Assembly: GCA_004794785.1 (NCBI GenBank)
Contig: SJOL01004744.1
Coordinates: 124,001 to 188,000 of the forward strand
DNA: 64,000 bases
Reading direction: 5' to 3'
Source of the DNA: Opisthorchis felineus
Taxonomy: Eukaryota > Platyhelminthes > Trematoda > Opisthorchiida > Opisthorchiidae
The notes below the pieces were generated by a model. That model saw nothing but the letters and a program-made list of their open reading frames with translations. It was not told the origin of the DNA and did not search any database. Both the position numbers and the translations under genes were made by a program. Shown here piece after piece: positions 58,576 through 64,000 of the stretch. Positions within the stretch are counted from its first letter, which is position 1. Each line of letters opens with the position of its first letter.

Positions 58576-59706
58576 GACAGCGCAGAGTCACGTTGGAATA
58601 TTACGATTGTTTCGCCCGTTGCCCAGCGCTGACCGTAGATCGATATTGATAGCCTATCAAGCATCCTGGGCGCAAGGTTCACTGAGTACAAAAGACGTTT
58701 CAGTCTGTCTGCTGGAACGTACGTTGTAGCCCGGACACCTGTGATTTACTCCAGTCATTTAAAGGACATCTTATACAACACACACCGTACATAATGAAAT
58801 GCGCATGCAAGACTTCAGTACGGAAGAGTGTTACAGGATGTAAACATATGGAACCGGAACCAAAGCTGAAGAAGATGTGGATGGAACAAGATCGAGATGA
58901 AATGCTGACACTGGCCTGTCATGAATGCAGCAGGGTCAAGGCATAGTAAGTGATAAATGCTAGTCCAGCGCTTGAGTGAATGTACATGGATTGGACTGAG
59001 AGAACAACTTAAATTTCATCTACTTGACAATTACCGTGAAACATTTGATTGACTAGTGATTATCTCAGGTTACCGGTAGACTGAACTATCCAAGAGCTTC
59101 GACAATCGGTGTCTCCTGTAATTTCTTGACGGGCACAATTAGTCAGAAGGACAGATGTCTAGCCAACTTCAAGGCAGACAGTTTTTTGTTTTCCAGCTCT
59201 ATTCGTGTTGTTCACACCCGGTAGGAGTTGTAGCATATTCATTTATCCAGCTCCAGACTTGCGCACACTCTGTAGCGTCCGTTATTCGCTGATTCAGGGT
59301 AAATTTCGTGAGAGTGGTTGACTGAACGATATGTCAATGAACTCAACTGAGGTAGCTCGAATTCTTTGAGTAAGCATTCTATATTTCATGCTTGTTTCAA
59401 ATTTTTTAGCCGGGAAATAGGCTGCACTTCCCAAGGTAGCCGAATTTGCATTTCAATAGAGAGCAGTACTCCGCATTATAGGGGACACTGTGAGTGAACG
59501 TAAAAGATTTCAGCAGACTTATGAGCACTGTGTTGTGCCAGAAGACTCTTGATTTAAAGGGTGTTTGTTTATGGCAATGAGTAGGATCGCATATGTTGCA
59601 CCACTGCATATATTATTTGCTCCACAGGTTTGAAGTGTGCCTACATGACTGTGAGCGCTTCTTGGCACCGCAGATTTTAGATGCTCATGGAGCCCATGCG
59701 GTCTGA
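58576..59706 (+). CDS. Cysteine-rich gene with micro-exon, GDNF-receptor/GAS1-like spacing
   Basis: Four exons agree in phase. 58576-58634 (after TTTTTCTTAG; EYYDCFARCPALT; donor GTAGAT, weak). 58704-58945 (after GACGTTTCAG; eight cysteines including VCWNVRCSPDTC and YIMKCACK; ends at a perfect GTAAGT). 59197-59220, a 24-nt symmetric micro-exon (after TTTGTTTTCCAG; SIRVVHT; donor GTAGGA). 59628-59706 (after TTTGCTCCACAG; FEVCLHDCERFLAPQ... to TGA). The pattern C-x3-C-x4-C, a helix-like DLLQSF, then KCxC 19 residues on and a later C resembles the GDNF-receptor/GAS1 cysteine domain. That resemblance is my inference. Twelve cysteines imply secretion, and the 5' exon (phase 1 exit, signal peptide expected) was not found. 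Confidence 0.45.
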
Positions 59707-62138
59707 AGCAATATAAAGGAGTAGTGAAATATCAAACAAGGCCACTTCGGTATCTCGTATATTGCGCCAACTGACACACAGTTTTTGCATAATGCATTCA
59801 GTTGAAGAATATCATTAGCAAGAGGCTTAGCTGAGTCTCCCGGTAACACCAGAATAACGTGCACGTAAGTGAATTTTGGCATTTGCGTACAGTTTGGTGT
59901 TGAAATAGAACATCAAGTTGATGGAAACTTGAGAACTACGCCTACTTGATGAGCCTCGAAAGGAGGTTAAATAGGTTCTGGGTCACCAAAGTGCTTTTAT
60001 GTGTCTTAAGCATAGTAGGACATTGGTTGACGAATGTCATTTCGACGAAGCCAACTCACTTTGTGTAAGGTCTATGCACAAACGTTGGTTGAGCAAAGTT
60101 ATAGCTTGTGGAAATTAAGCACTCTTGGTTTGATCCAAACACCGCTTTTTGTTCAAAGACATGTATGTAGCAGGGGGTCTTCTAATCACTGGCACCTGCC
60201 GAACCACCGTGACAAATTAATCAAATCAACTGATTCATCAGAAATCAGGGGCGGTTCATCCCTAGTCTTCAGCATCCTTGAAACTACCCATAGAATGATG
60301 ACTGTTCTAAAGCCATATTAGAGTAGTTCAATCTATCGATAGTGAAAAGAGTTTTTACCAGACCTGATTCTGTCGGATGACTCTAACTTTATCCAGGGTT
60401 ATCTAATCGATCGTTCGTCATAGAACCAACGGGGGACACAGAGATAAACTCAACTCATCCTTGATGGTCTTAACATGGATCAAACATCCGTAGAAATTGA
60501 ATGCTCTTGAGGCCATATTGGTCGATCGCATCAATCCCGTCCTCTGTCTTCAAAAGGACCAGATGGTCACTGTGAGACTGCCATGAAATTATTATAGATT
60601 ATTTCCAGCAACCTGTTGGATCACGTTGAGTTACGCGCAAACCCCGAAAGCCAAATCGTTCAAATGGAGGTTTATCTACACATGCTGTACTATAAATACA
60701 ATAATAAAATAATAAACTTTACAAACCTAAAATCGTGGGACTACGCCGGCTTCTGTACACCGGTTTAGGAACTGCTAATTCCTAACGGATCCCAAAGTCC
60801 ACACCGACTCAAAGCTACGTGTTTACAAGATAGCGAAACCACGTGTTGAATTAAATAACACGTCCGATGACAAGTTCAAAGAACGGTTTACGTTCAGGTC
60901 AAAGACAAGAAAGGTGGTATGGGCGCAAAACCAAAATAACAAAAATGGTGGATCGCGTTGTGCAACATAAAAATAGAAGAAAGGAATCAACAGTTATTAA
61001 CTCTTCATGTATGATTTATGACCACCCACAATCATCTACAGGAAATCGAGAGCCATCCAGCAGGTTTCAAGCGTCCGTGGAGCTACCTGACCTGGAATTC
61101 CTGATAGGCGAGTCAGTCGATTGACACAGGCGAGTCGGTTATTCGGTCATTCGAATCGCCAGGCAAACCAGTCACATCGCTCAAGCATGAACAGATTCAC
61201 CAGTTCAGACGTGATAATCCAGCTGCGTTTAGTGTGCACTAGTGGGGTAGTGGTGACACACTCACCTCGAATGTCAGGTATCCGGTGTTCAAAGTTCTGG
61301 CGCGGCCAAGGAAACGCATTCCTGATTAGGTCTAATGAAAGTGAAACTAAAACAGAGGTAGAACCGTCCAAGTGAGTGTAATGTTAACGTGAATTCTGCA
61401 AATTGTGCAATAACATACAACTTATATAGTTCCCGTAAACTGCTCTCCTGCTATTTTACACATTTTGCTGTGTAGAAAAGTGTACAAAATGAAGTCATCA
61501 GGGAAATTTATTATAGTAATTGCCTTCTTCAAATAGAAAGGAGTGACGAATTTACGTCTCCCGGATCGAGGTCCCTTGGTCTTGTTCCAAGAAACCAAAC
61601 AACATGCACCAGGTTTTGCTTGTGTGGTCGGAAGAATGTGTAGTTCTCCCTTAGAAAAGAAGAAGATGGTCCTCACTAATCAGTTTTTTTGTAGTGGGTG
61701 CCTTCCTGTTAGATCTAAATGTGGATGCATACTTGGATATGTCTGGATAACGATATATCCGCTGAGAGGTCTGTCGAAGTTACATTTGGTGAACATTCTG
61801 GTAGGTGTACACAAAACAATGTTTATTTGAGTTAGACAGGGTTCTTTCTCAGACATTTGTCGTCGAATTTTTTGTACTTATTGCACATTGCTTTTGTTTG
61901 CAATGGAGTTTCACTGGTGAGATATTATATGAGCTTTTTAAACTAATACAGTTGCCTAAGAATGACGATGATTACCACTCGTTTCATAGTTTTTCCGAAT
62001 TTTAGCTTGTAGTGCTCTCATTGTGTTTATGTTCTTATTTTGAACGGTTTGGTGGTTGATCAAATGAAGCTCACTCCACTTGACGTGGTTTCATTTCCTC
62101 AAAAACGTCAAATCCTCTCATGTAGTTTTTTCTTTCAG
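59707..62138. other. No gene safely called
   Basis: A minus-strand ATG frame of 64 codons (59882-59685, MPKFTYVHVILVLPGDSA...) overlaps the end of the previous model. Polar plus-strand frames of about 84 codons lie at 60.87-61.38 kb and a 95-codon frame at 61.54-61.83 kb. None has consistent splice partners. Confidence 0.35.
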
Positions 62139-62340
62139 ATCATGGATGTGGCCGAAAAATCACAAAACAAAGTACCGGTGCCACAAAATATTGAATTTGT
62201 TTCAAGTTACGAGGCGTCGGCAACAAACGGAATTTATGCACTATACTTCCATCCTCCATCAGGTCGATCGATAGGTCCGGAGCTACAGACAGCTTTTCAG
62301 GGCGCAACCGCTGGCTTTTCGAATGACTCAGTTGTTCAAG
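62139..62340 (+). CDS. Probable internal exon, unrecognised
   Basis: A 202-nt exon with strong signals at both ends: acceptor GTAGTTTTTTCTTTCAG, and donor CAAG|GTAAAC. It enters in phase 0 (or starts at the ATG 62142) and leaves in phase 1. The product segment, MDVAEKSQNKVPVPQNIEF... then YALYFHPPSGRSIGPELQ, looks soluble and lacks membrane segments. The frame is open for about 146 codons in all, which alone is near chance. No family is recognised. Confidence 0.42.
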
Positions 62341-63844
62341 GTAAACAGACTTACGGATTCATCTTGTACATATCACTTCAACTTTCGGTCCAAAAAATTT
62401 GGTTAGTGCATCAGAAAAATCAAATTAGCCAGTTCGGTGTTCAGAGACGGACTTTGGCTCTGTCAAGAACATGTATTTAGGAAAAATGCCGAGGAATTTA
62501 AGCAACCTATTTTTCCAATACTTTGAGGGAGTAACAAGGGACTATCGAAAGAGCATCTACACGTGACATGGATAAATAGGCCTTGGTTTAAGTGCGCAGC
62601 GTGTATGAATCTGTCTTAACTACGTTATGAATTATCCTTACTATATGGCTACCATACTCGTCTTTCTCTGACAACAGTTTCCACCACCTTACACAACAGG
62701 CCACCTTTCGTCAGTTGCTTTAGTTAGTCCCCTCAGTTTGAGACTGCTATGATTTTAAAGAAGGCCTTGACCACAGGAACCCAAACCCAGCTTTGATAGC
62801 CTGTTCGCGTGGGAACTTTCATCGATCAGTTCTTCTGACTTTACATAATTGGGGACCCAATTACCTGCTATCTCATTTACATAATACAAACTCATAGACT
62901 ACTTGAGGCATGGCGTTTAGGTTAAATGTTTGTAGTTATTTTTGTCTGAAGTTGGATACACAATTTTTCACGATTGTCTAAAATCTGGTTCTTAAAATCC
63001 AATATAAATTTCATCGGTTGCACGGCTTGTGTATAGCGCGAAGCGGCCTTATTTTATATTTCACAATTCTTAAACAGACCGTGTTAGACGATCTGTGAAA
63101 GCCAAAACTTGGCTGCCCCGGTGAAAAATTTCGGGTTTCCATATCTGCTCTGGTGGCCTACGATCAATCATGGGCTTACGCGGTCAAATGCAAAGTTGTT
63201 CGCATGGTTCCTTCATACGCCTCAAGAATCAGCTTTATCGTTTTTCAGATTCTTAATAGAGACCCCCATTGTGAACCTGGGAAATTAACGCAACAGCCAC
63301 TTTTGCTTACGCCGTCCTTCCTCCTTATAGGAAGCACAACTCAGGAGCATCAAATCAGGGTTCGGCAAAGTCGCTGTTGGAATAAAATAAGGATAGAAAA
63401 ATTCCGCTTTTCTATGGCTTGGGTTAAGCAATATATTTATGAGCATCTCCATAGATGAAATGGGTTAGTTTTTGGTGGAATGGCTGATATTCATGTTTCT
63501 AGGTTTGGCTTCAAAATGTAGTCAGCTAACTGATTTGTGCAAAAGGAAAAATCCATTTGGGTACAGTGAGACATCTGCTCTTTCACTACAAGGTATTTGA
63601 CATTCGGGATATTTTGGAACACCAACGTAGGCCAATCCATCACATTACCTTTTTCACTCACTCATACATACAGGAAAGATTTTCCATAGCCAAATATTCT
63701 ACTATTGAACTTAGCTTGTTCACAGTGAAAAATAGACGCCAAGTGAAGCAAGCTGGTCTCGTTCGGTATCTCCTATATTGGTATTGATGTATGACGTTGG
63801 AGAATTGTCAGCACGTTCTAATGCACACTATCTGTAAACTTTAG
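62341..63844. other. Presumed intron with weak exon candidates
   Basis: Between the 62.1 kb exon and the terminal exon at 63.85 kb. Short segments after TATCGTTTTTCAG (63.25 kb) and CCTTCCTCCTTATAG (63.33 kb) could be exons of the same gene, but their ends and phases could not be fixed. Confidence 0.35.
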
Positions 63845-63994
63845 ATTCAATCGTGGCGCGCTAAGCCACCCAAGCTTGAGCTCTTTGGGACAGAAACGTA
63901 CTTTGATGCATTCATAGAAACAAAAAACAATTATCGCGAGCTGCCTCTTCAGCCAACATTAGCTAACCACCCGAATTGTCTTGAGTCGTTTTGA
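63845..63994 (+). CDS. Possible terminal exon
   Basis: Follows TGTAAACTTTAG and reads in one frame IQSWRAKPPKLELFGTETYF and onward to TGA just before the window ends. It could terminate the gene with the 62.1 kb exon if an intermediate exon converts the phase (1 to 0). Confidence 0.33.
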   Translation: MQSWRAKPPKLELFGTETYFDAFIETKNNYRELPLQPTLANHPNCLESF

Positions 63995-64000
63995 CGAAGT

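Overview
The window reads as nuclear DNA of a flatworm, most likely a tapeworm (inference). It is roughly 41-42% GC and intron-rich, with no bacterial operon structure. Its best-supported content is interspersed repeats: tRNA-derived SINEs with internal pol III boxes in at least two families, a Penelope-like element (PLE) with a GIY-YIG endonuclease, hammerhead-like ribozyme motifs of the kind known from PLEs, and inverted-repeat (foldback) elements. No rRNA, genuine tRNA gene or CRISPR array was seen.

Layout of repeats. 1.55-1.9 kb: two SINEs head to head, forming a long palindrome. 8.96-9.12 kb: a compact element of about 156 bp with terminal inverted repeats around a hammerhead-like motif. 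17.25-17.96 kb: an element with about 155-bp terminal inverted repeats and two internal direct copies, with relatives at 26.67 and 52.67-52.99 kb. 22.49-23.64 kb: a 5'-truncated, frameshifted PLE carrying the endonuclease and a 3' hammerhead-like motif, preceded by an inverted piece of its own 3' end. 49.95-50.6 kb: two divergent relics of the PLE reverse transcriptase N-terminal motif either side of a SINE. 51.50-51.86 kb: a near-perfect 148-bp inverted repeat with one hammerhead-like motif in each arm. SINEs are scattered across the rest.

Protein-coding content is much harder to call. At this base composition about 6% of triplets are stops, so dozens of open frames of 80 codons are expected by chance on the two strands. 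I therefore report gene models mainly where open frames, acceptor AG, donor GTRAG-type sites and intron phase agree over several exons, and I keep confidence moderate or low. The better ones are: a minus-strand three-exon 3' end at 20.3-21.2 kb; a minus-strand three-exon 3' end at 29.4-30.1 kb; a minus-strand pair at 31.8-32.2 kb; a plus-strand three-exon model at 18.8-19.2 kb; a 224-codon open frame at 41.0-41.7 kb, the only frame clearly longer than chance; two short secreted-protein models with signal-peptide first exons (36.2 and 42.8 kb); and a 12-cysteine plus-strand model with a 24-nt micro-exon at 58.6-59.7 kb whose cysteine spacing recalls the GDNF-receptor/GAS1 domain. Most models match no family I can name. 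Predicted introns are often very short (44-115 nt), a size known in flatworms. Transcript data would be decisive for nearly all of them.
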